DNA of 64,000 bases from Brasenia schreberi (Eukaryota > Streptophyta > Magnoliopsida > Nymphaeales > Cabombaceae), in contig JAYKKT010000061.1 of assembly GCA_036023115.1 (NCBI GenBank), forward strand, positions 10,993,501-11,057,500, written 5' to 3'. Numbering within the stretch: position 1 is the first letter of the stretch; each line of letters opens with the position of its first letter. Position numbers and translations under genes: made by a program. The notes beneath the pieces are model-generated. The model was not told the origin of the DNA. It searched no databases and worked only from the letters and a program-made list of their open reading frames with translations. This document shows positions 1 to 13,804 of the stretch, piece after piece.

Positions 1-95
1 AGCTGAAGGACTCCATAAATTTTTGTCACCCTTTGACAAGGGTGTGGCCTTTTATGTACTGATGGACCAAATGCAGAAAATTATGAAGTTAAGTA

Positions 96-275
96 TGCCA
101 ACAACAATAACTACAACTAAGCTTTTTCCTATACTAGATGGGGTCGGTTACATGGATTCTTTGTTTCCATAAAGCCCTATCATAATTTGTAGAATTCACG
201 GTAAATAAATTCGACAAAATTTTACGTTGGCTGTCAGAAGCCTAACATAACCCTTCTCCTTTATCCGGGCTTGGG
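96..275 (-). mobile_element. Short RTE LINE-derived non-autonomous element (head joined to tail)
   Basis: On the minus strand the 3' tail motif (AAAAGCTTAGTTGTAGTT preceded by a stretch reading GACCCCATCTAGTAT) is joined directly to a head segment containing CCCGGATAAAGGAGAAGG and GTTAGGCTTCTGACAGCC. The same head occurs at 63385-63460 just upstream of a LINE endonuclease ORF, and the same tail recurs at 6781, 8280, 14670, 44850, 60385, 60480 and 61070. No coding region lies between head and tail, so this looks like an internally deleted LINE derivative. Boundaries are approximate. Confidence 0.55.
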
Positions 276-561
276 ACCAACCATGGAAGGGTGATCCCTG
301 ACATGGGTGGAGTTACAAAGTAAAGCATGCTAAGGTGAGAATATTACTAGAATATTAGTGGGACAGATGACCATCTCTTAGGAAATCCTCGTGTTTTCCC
401 CTTTTAACCAATCCCAATTAACATGAAATGGCGCTGAGTTAAAGTAAAGTTGAGTATGTTCAACGAATATCATCGACTAGAAAATTCACTCACCCAAGAG
501 TTAGTCTGCTTGTTTAAGAAAAGGGCTAAATATTGGTTTATGCTTTCAGTTCTTCACAAAA

Positions 562-638
562 CTACATGCACCCTCTGGGAGTCGAACTCCCCACCAGCAG
601 CAACGGCTAGAGCACCTTGTCATTGAGCTAACATTCTC
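562..638 (-). repeat. tRNA-derived SINE copy 1
   Basis: Read on the minus strand it starts with GTTAGCTCAATGACAAGG, which fits a pol III A box, and about 50 bases later has GGGAGTTCGACTCCCAGAGG, which contains a B box. It is followed by GTGCATGTAG. The same layout is seen at 1193, 35300, 38551 and 38799. It is too degenerate to fold as a functional tRNA. Confidence 0.6.
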
Positions 639-1192
639 TGTGTTGTGGATGACGCCCTTTGGAGATCACAGGCTTTAGAAAACCATGGAGTCAAAACTGT
701 CAGTTGCTTATTTAGATAGTTCTCAAAGAACTTTACTCAACTGATTGTACTTTCCAATTTCTTTGTCTTAGAACGAACACTTTCAGTTCCACTCTTCTTT
801 TGCTAACCGGTATGTTCAGTTTCTTGTTAGGCAAGTCTCTTTCACCTTCGGTGGACTTGACTAGAGGGGTGCAACACGAGGACTTCATATACTATTATTA
901 CCAAAAAAATTAGTTTAAGAATTCCGACGAGATTAGATTAAGTGTCTTAGTTGAAGAAAAATCAAATGATTTAATAAAAGACCTCACAATATTTTAGCTT
1001 TTGGCTACCAAATACAACTCTCCTCTATCCGGACTCAAACTTTAGAAAACTAAAAGGTATAGGAAGTTCGGGAGGCAAGTCCTTTGGAGCTGCTGGTGTA
1101 AAACTTTCGAGCTCAGACCTTTCTCTTAGGACCTATACTGGGCATTGGCCTAAGCCTCTCCACTACATTAAGACCCATTATGCTAGCACCAA

Positions 1193-1308
1193 GAGTGTTA
1201 GCTCAACAGCAGGGTGCTCTAACGCTGTTGCTGCCGGTAGGGAGTTTGACTCTCAGAGGCTGCATGTGTGGGTGTCAGGCTTCGGCCTCGTCTTCTAACA
1301 AAAAAAAA
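1193..1308 (+). repeat. tRNA-derived SINE copy 2
   Basis: Begins GAGTGTTAGCTCAACAGC (A-box-like), has GGGAGTTTGACTCTCAGAGG (B-box-like), then GCATGTGTGGGTGTCAGGC and a tail 'ctaac' followed by an A-run. This copy gives the clearest 3' end of the family. Confidence 0.65.
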
Positions 1309-2360
1309 CATTATACCAATGCATACATGAAAATTAGGCAACACTTTGCTAAACATATTTTTGAACGAAATACCTAATGTGTCTGAAATTAAACAATAGT
1401 ATCCATTAGGAAATACTACCTCCACTTATTTATGTGTGTATGTGTGTTTCTTTTTAATTTGAACTATCTTATTTTATATCCAGTCTTTAATCTTTATTTG
1501 AAGTTGTCATTCCCCTTATTGAAACACTAATGCCTCGGTTGCATACATACTTAATACACACAAATATGTATATAATGCACGCATCGATTCATGTTCTAAC
1601 CTTCTTAAAGATTTTAATCATTCAATCTTAGCTTTAAGTCAAAAAGTAAATAATACCGGATGCATTATTGCATAAGCAAAAAGTATAAAGGTATTTTTTT
1701 AAAATTTGAATTTCAATCTTCGATATTCTTGAGAATGTTTAAGTATGGATTGAATGACCATATGGACTATGCTCTCCATATATATATACATACACATATA
1801 TAATATGCTCATTCTGCTCAATCCAATACATACTTAAATATATTCAAACATCTTTACTGTTAGATCGACGCAATGAACAGTGGAGATGTGAACTTAAAAA
1901 GGAGATTGTACCATTGTGCATTAAATGGAAATATGAAAAATATAATAATACAAATTGTTTTTTAGATTTAAATCTCTATTATTGATAAGATGGTGAAAAT
2001 GCTTGAGAAGATTTAAGCATTGAGCACGGACCAGTATATAGACATATACATGTAAGAGAGAGGGAGAGAGAATGTCAATGCAAATAATTATCAAGTATGC
2101 GTTTGTGTATGCTTAACTTGGTTGGACCACATTGATAAGTTTATTCAGATGCATTTGACAAAGTAACGTGCTTTGGACAACAAAACAAATAAAAGAAAAC
2201 CTATTTCAGTTAAAAAAATAAGCTTTGAGTGGGTCAAATTGCATGAACATGCAACTTTGTTAAATGGTGGCTCTTTTTATAATCTGGTCGTGGTCAACCA
2301 AAACCGAGTTTGTTAATCTAAAAATTGAGCAAATCCTCCATCCCCTCCATGAACCTCCTC

Positions 2361-2483
<123 letters not shown>

Positions 2484-4330
2484 GTATATGAGTAAACTTA
2501 TAATACTCAAATCCACAAAAATATTTTCATTGTTTGATCAACTATGAAGATTTAAATTTAAAAAGCAAAATTTATCGTACTTTTATACTTCATATTTAAT
2601 GCATAAATCTACATTTTGTTCATATTAAAATCTCAATCATTGATCTTATTGAAAATCTTTGAGGGGATTTAAGTATAAATGGGTTTAAGCATGTACCACT
2701 TTCTCTTATATATATATAATTTGGTATATGCTGGAATAATTGCTTGTTAGCATATCGAGGTAAATCTAAACCATCCAATCTATGAGATGGGTGACTCTAA
2801 TCTATGAAATGGATGATTCAAATTTGAATTCAAAGACAAAAATGTACAAGTGTAAATTAAGTTCACGTACCAGAAGCAAACAATCCATTGGATAGTTAGG
2901 ACTCTTTGGATATACTAGCTTGTAATCATGCCAGCTCTCTCTCTCTCTCTCACTAATATATATATATATACACACACATATATATACATATATGTGTGTG
3001 TGTGCGTGCACACGTGTGTTTAAAACAAATAGTTTTGCAAGTTTTGTTAGTTGGGAGCACGTCTGGCAATCTTAGGGAAGTGTTTGGATATTCCATTATT
3101 CTTGATCATTCTACTAGATTATGTTCTTCAAGTCAAGTCCGCATTTTGGAAACCAAAGTGACGTCCGGTGGTTCAAACACTATAAATGCAATCCTTCTCT
3201 CTCAAATGATGGAAGGCTTTGTAGCAGACCGTGAATTCCTAACAGTTGTCATGATATTTATCACGAACTTGTTCACGGACAAATGGAACCATAAAGAAAT
3301 AGGATCTTGTTGCTTTATGCATGTTCCGTTTTGCGCCCCACCACAAATTATTTTCATATTTTTTATTTGTTTTAATTGATTCTCATTTTCGTATCCATTT
3401 TAGCAAAAGAATTAATTGCATACAAATTTTGTCTGCCCAACTAGACAGACCCATATAGAACGGATGCTCTACATATTCTAAAATAGGCTATACTGACTGA
3501 ATAAAAAGTACTCATCATAAATTGATTCAAATCTTCAGTTGAATTTCACATGGAAAAGTGTTATTGATGGGTTAATCATTTCCATAATATATCATGATGT
3601 ATTTTGAAGTTGATGCTGGGGCAACTTATGCATTGAATGGTGATGAAAACTTTTGTATGTAAACACACATATACAATCACACGTATGTATATGTATGTAC
3701 ATGCACATTCCATATATATAAACTGATTGCTCAAAAGAGACAAAGGGGAAAGTTTTAAAATAGAAGGTATCCTCCTTTGTACATGGGAAGGTTTTCTGAT
3801 TCTCCATGCATTATCATGAAAAGCTTTACCAAATCCAAGTTTGAAATAGATTTTCATAAGTCATCTCCAACCCAATATCCCATAATACGAGTTGGATCGG
3901 GATAATATATGAATCAACTCTTTAGTTACCAAACCTATACTTGATGGTTTAGTGGGGACTCAAACCCGACCCTTCGGAGTAAAACTTGACCAACACAAGA
4001 AATCGTGTCGGACATGACATAACACGACAGGAGGCACAACAGTCTACTTGCCAAATATATATATAAGAGGTAGTGATATATGTTCAATATGCTTAAATTT
4101 ACTTAAACATGTTTATTGTTTGATTGACACGACCAATCATTAAATTAAAAAAGATTTATTATTGCATATTGAATGCGAGTAAGAAAAATACAATGACATA
4201 TAGTTGTTTTTAATTGAAATCGCTATCATTTATTGTATGGATCGGCCAATGAAAATGGTTAAGAAGATTTTAGTATGAATGAACATTGAACAAATAAGAA
4301 AAACACAAATACATGGTTGCTTTTTAAATT

Positions 4331-4444
4331 GAAATCTAATTATTCATTATGTAGATCGGTCGAGAAGGATATTAAGTACAGATCACTGAAATCTAATTAT
4401 TCATTATGTAGATCGGTCGAGAAGGATATTAAGTACAGATCACT
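4331..4444. repeat. Perfect 57-bp tandem duplication
   Basis: The unit starting GAAATCTAATTATTCATT occurs twice head to tail (4331-4387 and 4388-4444) with no visible difference, which implies a recent duplication. It ends about 200 bp before the first in-frame ATG of the WRKY gene. A diverged relative of the unit lies at about 4216-4275. Confidence 0.85.
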
Positions 4445-4454
4445 GTCTTTCTCT

Positions 4455-4484
4455 TTATATATATACATATACATATATATATAC

Positions 4485-4548
<64 letters not shown>

Positions 4549-4562
4549 AGAGAGAGAGAGAG
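4455..4562. repeat. (TA)n/(CATATA)n and (GA)n microsatellite in the WRKY upstream region
   Basis: A long TA run interrupted by CATATA units is followed by a GA run ending about 85 bp upstream of the ATG at 4649. It may lie in the 5' UTR or core promoter; the transcription start is not visible. Confidence 0.85.
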
Positions 4563-4648
4563 CACCGTTACGGTGACGGATTCGGAAGTCATTAAAAGAA
4601 AAGAGAGGGGTAAATATGTCTTCTGCGTGAGGATCTTCAAAAGAAGAG

Positions 4649-7600
4649 ATGGAGCATCTACTACGCAGAGTGGGGGTTTCTGCTTCGATCCCTCTTCTTT
4701 CCATGGATGGCGAGTCTAACGTGGATCCTTCCCGAAGTGGGCCTGTCAATGACGGCGACGAGCCTTCTTCCGTTCCGGCGTCCGTGGGTCCGTCGCCGGC
4801 TGCCGGAGGATCCAGCATGGCGAGGTACAAGACCATGTCTCCGGCGAGCCTGCCGATCTCCCGATCATCAGCGTGCTGCCTGACGATCCCGACCGGCCTG
4901 AGCCCTACAACTCTCCTCGAATCGCCCGTTTTCCTCTCCAATGTAGTTCTCTCCCTTTCTCTCGATCTACGGATTTAGGCATCGGATTAGTGTGAGTTAG
5001 AAGAGGGTAGAAGATGGAATGCCTGCTTTGAGCTCGTCTGGGAACTTCATTTGCTTTGTTATGCAACGTTTTGGATCTCTTTTAAGAGGAAAAGTGATTC
5101 TTTTTCGTGATTTGACAAATTAAAGACGGAATCTTTTAGCTCACAGGCGCGCTAAAAGCTCAATGATTTATGAATTTGATCGTTTGTATCAATTCTTTCC
5201 CTCCCCCCCAACCCCCCCTCTCAATTACTTGGTGCGCTATCAGTACAGGATCGGATTACATTAGCTATGGAGGCAAGAAATGTCCGTCTTGTTTCTTATT
5301 CACACGAACACGTATTGTTGATATTTAGGTCGCTAAATACTGGAAGCGGAGTCAACTCAATCTTCGGGAAGCTTGTTTGCATATAATCATTATTTGGACG
5401 GATCATGTAAAGCTCGGCCGCTATATTTGATAGAGTGTAGTTCTCCTCACTTTTTTAATCATTCTAGGTAAATGCATGCTATGGGATAAGAACAGCTAGC
5501 CTATAACATTATTTGAGATAGATGTGTTTCAGATTAATTATTTCAAACGCTAGGTGCCCTCTGGCTTGATATCCAACCTATTTTTGGTAATGTTTGATTT
5601 TGTTTTGCTCAGAAACATTTGGTTTTCACCCCTTCATTAATTAGACGTTATTGTCATTTTTTGTGTCTGTAAATGATTGTTGAACATGGTCCGAGTTGCA
5701 TGAAGTTCAGATGATAGCTGTGAATGATCTTATTCTGAGGTTAATATTGGTTGTAGCTTTCAATGATGGTGGATGAATGAGTATGATATTCAGGTTTAAT
5801 TTCAGTTCAGTTAGTAACTCAGTGCTACGTGGTTTCAAGTCTTAGCTGTGATAACTTTTTCTATTTCAATCTGCTCACAAACTTTATTCGGGAGAATATG
5901 CCTTAGATGCTGTCATAGAATAAGATCTTTCTCTTTTCTATCTGATGCTGAATACTTCTGCAGAACGGATCATATCACCTTTTTTCAATCCATTTCCTTC
6001 TTTTTCATTTCTCTTGCATTTGTGGACATTTAGGATAGTGTGTTAGTTGGGATCCAAGTCTGAGAATGTTAACAAGGTGACTATAATCAAACTTGGGCTC
6101 ATCCTCTACTTTATCAGTTTTCACGAGGATGCTTTACTGTAGAGTCCTTGCTGATATCTGGAAGTCCATTTTTCTTTTTGATTTACCGAATCAAATTAAC
6201 TAACCAACCACATGAATCAGAGGAAATGGCAATCAGAGGATTCATGAACCTATTTGTTCATTTCAGGCCATACAACGCAGCGTTCAAGAGAAGTCTTAGC
6301 AATGACCTCTGTTGTTTGAGAACGAGAATTTACAGAAACATTCTATTGGGATGGTTTTGACCATGCAAACTATTCTCTGCTAAATATTCCTAATGCAAGA
6401 TCTCAACACTTTTGTGTTGCTAATGCACAGGTCAACACCTTCATATAGAGGTCATTTTTGCAAAAAAACAGGATTTTGATGCTCCACTAATTTAATTGCA
6501 CACATACTTTAAGAAGGAGATGCGTGAAACGAAGATGTAGATATGCTTGCATCCCAAAACCATGATCCCAAACATAGGCATGAAGGAAGTTGTTAAAGTT
6601 AAGGCTGCTCTATACAGCGTCTGTTGCACAATACTGCATCATGGAAAATCCAACACTAAAGGCTTGTTTGTCATTACAGCATGATTTCCTAGACGTGCAT
6701 GACTTCCTATGTCAAAAACTTATTATGCGGCCGTCAACTTCAAAATTCAAGCTAGAAAGAATTTCTAACACCACTACCACCACCACCAACAACAACTAAG
6801 CCTTTTCCATACTAGATGGGGTTAGCTATATGGATTCTTTGTTTCTATAGAGATTGATCATGTACCATGCTAACAATTAAATCATTCTTTATTGTTTTCT
6901 TTCAACGATTTTGTGGTTTTTCTCTTCCTCTTTTAACATTTTCATGGTTTAACTCATGTACCATACTAATAGTTATCTTTTTATAGAGGATTCATTTGGT
7001 TGTCTTTCTATGTGTTCAAACCATCTTAAAACATTTTTTTCTCATTTTATCATCTATTGGTATTACTCCCAATTTGTTCTAATAATCTTGTGATGTATAG
7101 AGTCTTTTCATGTGTGACCATACATCTATGAACATCTTCATTTCTATCACGGACATATTTTGTACGTATTGATGATTAATTGCCTAACACTCAGAACCAT
7201 AAAACATTTCTGGTCTAATTGTTGTTTTATAACATTTACCTTTCAACTTGAATGGTATTTATCTGTCATATAGAATACCTGATGCACCTCTCTATTTTAG
7301 ACAACTTGCGTTAATTCTATACATAACGCTCTGACAAACTATAAGATTATTTAAAACTTTTCCTATAAGGAACACAACGTGTGCCAATCTTAATTTCTAC
7401 ACTATCTGAAGTAACCAAATGATCAAATATGCATTCCATGTATCTTGTCATTGTTTTGCTAAGTCAAAACCCTTTAAGTTTCTCTCCATCATTCCAATTT
7501 CTTATTAACTTTTCCCTGAGACTCATCCATATCCACAAATAACATAAACCAAGGTATTTCATCTTAAATATATTTTATTAACTCCCCAATGACCAATATA

Positions 7601-10600
7601 AATAGATACAAACTTAAAGTTGATCCTTGATATAATACAATATTAACTTCAAAGAAGTTTGTCATTCCTTTATTATCCTCACACATGTTTGTATACCATC
7701 ATACATGTCTTTTATAAGATTGATGTATGTCATGGGATACTTCTCTTTTCTAAGGTTCTTCGAAGAATATCCCTTGACACCCTATTGTAAGCGTTTTCTA
7801 ATTCAATAAATTCTATAAGATGTCTCAATAGGCGAATAATCTCAATAGTAGATCTTCTTGGCATGAATTCAAATTGGTTTTTTGTTGTACTCAATACTTG
7901 TCTCAACCTACCTTAAATAATTCTTTCTCATAATTTCATAGTATGACTCATCAACTTGATATCTTGGTAATTCACACAATTCTTAATGCCTTCGTTGTTC
8001 TTGTACATGGGTATAATTACTCTTCTTGCATTCTTCAAGCATTTTTTGGTTTCTCCGTAATTCATTAAATAATCTTTTAAGCCAAGTGATACTTGTCTCT
8101 CCTAGGATTTTTCATACTTCTATAGGAATATCGTTTGGTTTTATAGATTTATCAGCTTTCATAAGTTTAACAACCTCCTTGACTTCCTTTGAATATGTCG
8201 GTAGAAATTAGGGTTTATGTACTCTTCTCCTTTGAATACATTAGTAGAAATTTTGGTTTATGTAATTAGCTCTACAACAACAACAACTAAGCCTTTTCCC
8301 ATACTAGACGGGTCGGCTACATGGATTCTTTGTTTCCACATAGCCCTATCATGTGCCATGTTAGCAGTTAACTCACAATAAGCTAGATCATTCTTTTCAA
8401 CACAATAAGCTAGAAATTTTGATTTATGTAATTAGCTCTACTAAGCTAATATTAGCACGCATATTTTCTTTAAAAGGCTTATGAAAACATTTCTAACTAA
8501 CAGGGCTCTGAAAGTTGTCAGGTGCTAAGGGACCTTCAAAACCAAGCCACCACATCTGTAGGTGGTAAAGCCTATGTCTATGTAGTTGTTGTGATGATAA
8601 AACTTCAGAACCTATAAGGCTTCTCTTTGTTTCCTCCAAGCAGCATGGGCTTCGTGAGAGTTTTACATAAAATATCTGAATACACGATTTCATCTTGGTC
8701 TTACTAATGGAAGCATATCGATGTTTCGCTAGCAGATGGTAGATTATGAGTCAAGTGCTGAGGACACTTTTTCCTGCAGCATAGGACTGACATCTTCTGA
8801 GGTGCTATTGAGTATTATCATCAGAGTTAGTGTTTTTCACCTCTTACTTGGTGATGGTTAAATCATGAGTCCTATGCTTGTGGTTTTATTTTGTCATTTG
8901 CAAGTACTCTCTAAATCAGCATCTGCTGAAGGAGTAACTCTCACAACTTCGTATCTATGATATCCTTCATGCTTATTTGTTAATTCTGTTGATATATCCA
9001 CTAGCATATAGCATGCAATAGTCCATGTGCGTTTACTGGTGTTGTCTCTTTTAGATTGGATAACTGGATAACCATTTTATTCTGCTGCAAGTTTCCTCTT
9101 ATTGTGGTTGAAAATTGCTTATGTTTACACTAATTGAAATATAAATTCTGAGTGCATCATGTTCTTTTGTGATGCAGCTCGCGGAACCCTCTCCAACTAC
9201 TGGAACCTTTTCGTTTCGTCCATATATGAATCTTGGTGTCAATTCTGGTTTTGTATCTGATGCATATTCTTCATCATGGAATACGTCTCAAAAGCACTCT
9301 GTTGAGAATGGAAATAGTCCTAGAAGTTTTGAGTTTAAGCCACATGAGGAACAAGATTCTCTTCCAGGTGTAATGGTGAGCTTTCATATACTTCTTTTGG
9401 CTGAGCACAATCCTAGAAACATAATTGTTACTTGTCTGTTTCCAAATGGTTGCAAGTTCATTTTTTCATGGAAACACTTAGGTCGCTGATTATGAAGCAA
9501 ATGAACAATTTTGGAAGATTTGAAAAATCAAAGGTTAAGAAAATTGCAAAACTTGTTATTGCATGTCTTATTTTAGTAATGTAAACAACCAAAATTTATT
9601 AAGCATAGCAGAAGTTGAAACATATCCATTTATGACTTGGCATGGTTGGGCTTGGTACGCAAATTTGGTCAAATATTAAATTGTCATACTTGAGCATTAT
9701 GTTGCCTGGTGATTCATGGCTCTGCATTTTGAAACATTCATGGTTTGAGAAGCAGATTTTAGTTTGAAACTGCTTTTCTAAAATATATTTCTCAAAGCAA
9801 AACCATATTGACCTTCAAATTCTTGAACCTTTCTATCGTTCTATCAGAGGTTGGTCCTTGTGCTTACACTAAGTGATCTGCATATATGCTTATCATTATA
9901 ATAGAATGCATGACTTTTTTCCTTACTATATATTGGATTCATGGTTTTGTAAGGAAATTGACAAGAATTTGGTGTAAAGAAACGCCAAGGAATCGAGTCC
10001 ATGATATCTTGATATGCTAAGAAAGATAGCAAAACGTGCCATCAAGAGGAAACCCACTTAGATAAAAAAATATAACGACCTTTGCTAGTCTCCACAAAGG
10101 AGTGTGCTACAATGTAAAGGTTCCACTTACATAACAAATAGTTGAGAGGGAGGGGCAAGGTAACGGCCGTAGCAGCTACCGGCTACAGTATATTTCAAAG
10201 ATGAAAAGTTAAATAAAAAATGTAGAAATGACTTAAAAGTTGCATACGCTAGAGGAAAGCCAGAGACTCTTCTGCTATGGAAATGACCAAATATCCCTGT
10301 ATTATAAATGACTGAAATGCCATTTAACAGGTAGTCTATAACATTTTTCAATTTCCTGATTATCTCAGTGGCATAGATTGTATAGTTGTGATGCGTATAG
10401 CTACAGTAGAAAGAAGCCAGAACCATTCCTTCATTTGCTCATGGTTTTCTCTGATCTGTAGCTGCGCTATTCATTGACATTCTCCCACATAGCGGTCTTA
10501 CTTTTAGGCTTTCTTTTTTCATGTTCCTGTAGCCTTCTGGCATCTCAAATGCAGAAAAGCACCATATATTCACACAAGTCCAGAATCATTCTGAGCCACA

Positions 10601-13600
10601 GATTTCTGTGAAAGTCGAGAATGTGGCTTTCTCTTCTGAGAATCTTACACTATCTGTTATGGCTTCCGATTCACCTGTATGTGTGGTTACAAAGTCAAAT
10701 ACACCTGCCAATCTTTCTCCAGACGAATCACAGAGCAGAAAGGGCCCTGATGTGGTTGCTCAACAAGTTTTATTAAACCAAAAAGGCGCTCCACTTACAG
10801 TGGTTGAGAGGCCTTCTGAAGATGGATACAATTGGCGTAAGTATGGGCAGAAGCTGGTTAAGGGCTGTGAATATCCACGGAGTTACTATAAATGCACCCA
10901 TCCAAACTGCCAAGTGAAGAAGAAGTTGGAGCGATCTCATGATGGACAGGTTACTGCAATCATATATGAAGGTGTACATGACCATCCTAAGCCTCAGCCT
11001 AGTCGTCGTCTAGCTATTGGTGCTTCTAGTTCTAATATTACACAAGGAGATCACATACTGGAAGAATGGCACCCATCAATGAATATGGAAGGTAAATGAA
11101 GAGCCCCCCTTTATAATATGCTGAATCTAATTACAAATTCTCACGTTTTAATCTTGTTATTACTTGATTATCTATTACAGACAAGTCACCACCTTCCCCT
11201 GGTCAGGCATGTAATAATTTAGAATCAAATGGTACTCCTGAATTGTCATCTCTAACAGCAAGCGATGATGATGATATTGAAGCATCTGTTGCTGATGGAG
11301 ACAAATTGAATGATGAGGTTGATGAAGATGATCCAGAAGCCAAACGAAGGTTCCACATAATATTAGCACAATGTCTTTTATCATCAAATATATAAGCGAG
11401 TTAGAATCCAATTGATATATCCTTAACTGCATACAGGAAACTGGAAGCTGAGGCTATAGACATAACAACTACTCGAACAACACGAGAGCCACGTGTTGTG
11501 GTACAGACACAAAGTGAAGTGGATATCCTTGATGATGGGTATAGGTGGCGCAAATATGGCCAGAAAGTAGTGAAAGGAAATCCTAATCCAAGGTATGTTT
11601 TGATTTCCGTATCTGCATAGTAGATTGTGTTGGGAGATGTTCAGCTTGGAAGTCAATAAAGAACCATACTTTTTCTTTGTTTCCAAAATTCTCTTGAAAT
11701 ATAGCTGATATATCATAATAAGTAATAAAGATAATTTTCTTTATGTACTCAAATATTTTGATTCTTCCACTCTATTTCCTTGTTTTTAGCTTGTTATCTC
11801 AATACTTTCTTGGTGACATTCATTCTGAGTTTCTAGCCACTTCCTGTCAAACTGTATAAATTGTATAGTGATACACTAACTAGCTTTGAAAATGCTGCCC
11901 AAAATTTTAAATACCATGATTGAGGTGTAATTAAGGTTATTCTGTGAATTCATACTTAGAATGACATCTGTATATATATACATGGAAAATGCATCACTTG
12001 GCTGGAACAAGTTCTATTCAATCTTAAACATGGTGCCTTGAAGTGAACAGATGTAATTCGCTATTCATATTGGTCTTGAGATCCTGCTGACTGGGACTTG
12101 TTTCTTTTTGCTCATTCATATGGCTATGGCTAGAGCCTGGTGCCTGTGATTATTAGTGTCCTGCTCACATATGTTGCACATGAAGTTGGGCTTGTCCGTT
12201 GTTCCCACTCCACTTCTATTTTCTTACCTCCAGAACAATGTCATGCAATTGAGTATATAATGTTTTTAATTGCTTTAAAACACTGGAAAGTTGGAATGTG
12301 GGATTTGAACCAGTCACCTCACTTTCCACAATGATCAAGGCCATAACTTGCCCTTTTACTGCTTGTGATATGAAAAAGCGTTTACATCGGGTATCCTACA
12401 CCCATTTGACAAGTATATGAGATTTGAAGCAAGAGGGTAAATACACTTGGTCTCTGAAAGCAAGTTTTTTTCTGTGAAGGACAATTCAATCGGTAAAGCC
12501 TCAGAATAGCAAATCTTAATAGCCACCAAATCTTTACTATATAATGTCTGACCATAGTTACCAACAATCTGGAAAATGAAGTTCAATGCCTATGTAATGG
12601 TGTACGCTACTGCAGCTCCAATCTACCCCTATAGGCAAGTTTCCTCGGAACTCCGACCACTGTCCTAAACTAACCTTTCTTACTCTAAAATAGTAGGCAT
12701 GCAGAACGGCCACTAATCTGGAAACTGAAATAGCTACCGCCACAATCATTTATTTAGTAGTTTCAATTGAGAACCACTACTGAAATCATTGGTTTAGAGC
12801 GTCGTCTCAAATTAATATCAGCACTCAATAGTCAAGAATATCTGGCTATTGCTTGTGGGGAATGTAGGCATTTAACTGAACACCCATAATAGAATCTCAC
12901 TTTGGCTGTTATGACAATGTTGGGTTTTCCTATATGACATGTCCACCTAGTTGAGGCAGAAGACTAGACAGAGTCCAATTTAAAGGTGATTCCTCAAAGT
13001 CATTCCATATGATTGAGTCATTATTTGTAATCGTTGGAACTGTTGCCAAATTCCAAACAGATACTATACTATAACTGGGTCACTTCGAATATGTAAAGGT
13101 CGATATTAGGTTTTCTTTTTGAAATTTGATTGAACATGTGCTAAAACAAAGATTTTCACCAAAACTTTGATGAAATCATAGTGCAAATCATGCTTGCCTC
13201 TTGCAGGAGTTACTACAAATGCACCAATGCTGGATGCCAAGTTAGGAAGCATGTGGAGAGAGCATCGAATGATCCAAAGTCGGTTATTACTACATATGAG
13301 GGAAAGCATAATCATGATGTACCAACTTCAAGTTCGACCAGTCGTGAGCCTTCGCGGCCCATTGCAATGCAGAGCTTCAATCCTCCAAATGTTACCATCC
13401 CAGTTCGCCTCAATCCTGTTATGGTAGGATCATCCAACCATAAAGACTGTAGCGAAGTAAACTATATGGGGGTCCCTAATGGGGTTAGCCTAGATCTTGG
13501 GGTTGGAATGAGTCAAACTGCTCAGGATTGTATTCGGAGGCAGAACCTGCACGGTGGAGGCGGCATCTTGGGACAAGTTCCTGCTAGGAACCAGCCTATC

Positions 13601-13804
13601 TCAGGGATGAACGGTCCAATTCAATCTGCTCGTGATCTACCCTTTTATGGAAACGGAGTTATGGGCCCCCACGGGGTTAAAGAAGAAGATGAACAGAGTT
13701 TCAGCTTTAACATGATGCCACTGAACCATTTTCATCGAGGTGCTGGCGAACTAATGCTGGGTCCAGAAGTAGATGCAGCTCACATGCAATCATTTACAAG
13801 ATGA
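4649..13804 (+). CDS. WRKY20-like: Group I WRKY transcription factor, WRKY20/WRKY2 type
   Basis: Nuclear DNA-binding regulator that recognises W-box elements. Proposed exons: 4649-4942, 9178-9375, 10533-11091, 11181-11349, 11437-11592 and 13207-13804, all with GT-AG introns and matching phases, giving 657 residues. A later ATG at 4703 has the better context and would give 639. The N-terminus has Ser-Pro clusters ([21 protein letters not shown]) like those phosphorylated in related group I proteins. WRKYGQK 1 is at about residues 265-271 and WRKYGQK 2 at about 444-450, each followed by a CX4C...HXH zinc site. A basic KRRK lies at about 404-408. The intron inside the second WRKY domain, after the Pro-Arg before SYYKC, is the position conserved in this group. 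Exon 3 could instead begin at 10554 (seven residues shorter). AATAAA signals follow at 13831 and 13881. Assignment to WRKY20 rather than WRKY2 is from remembered similarity. Confidence 0.93.
4977..6780. other. WRKY intron 1, 5' part, no recognisable element
   Basis: Intronic sequence between the exon 1 donor (GT at 4943) and the LINE at 6781. It is T-rich, with no coding or repeat signature that I recognise. Confidence 0.5.
6781..8240 (-). mobile_element. Degenerate RTE-type LINE in WRKY intron 1
   Basis: The 3' end at the low coordinate has the family tail (minus strand ...AAAAGGCTTAGTTGTTGTTG). Around 7775-7825 the minus strand reads close to the reverse-transcriptase stretch FI(E/D)LE(N/K)AYxRV(S/P)R typical of plant RTE elements. 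Many stops and frameshifts. The 5' endonuclease part is missing. It lies antisense to the WRKY gene. Confidence 0.7.
8272..8400 (-). mobile_element. RTE LINE 3' tail fragment
   Basis: A second family tail (plus strand CAACAACAACTAAGCCTTTT, then ACTAGACGGGTCGGCTACAT) directly beside the previous element. It is probably an independent 5'-truncated insertion. Confidence 0.65.
9376..10532. other. WRKY intron 2
   Basis: Sequence between the donor after ATG at 9375 (GTGAGC) and the acceptor TGTAG at 10528-10532. I see no transposon or RNA gene in it. Short ORFs on the minus strand have no family features. Confidence 0.7.
11593..13206. other. WRKY intron 5, inside the second WRKY domain
   Basis: Runs from the donor GTATGT at 11593 to the acceptor CTTGCAG ending at 13206. 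It splits the Arg codon before SYYKC, which is the conserved position. No recognisable mobile element inside. Confidence 0.85.

Noticed and set aside
2996..3379. 127-codon plus-strand ORF
   Set aside because: No start context, no family features, and it begins inside a GT-rich microsatellite.
4429..4941. 170-codon minus-strand ORF over WRKY exon 1
   Set aside because: Antisense shadow of exon 1 continuing into the TA/GA microsatellite.
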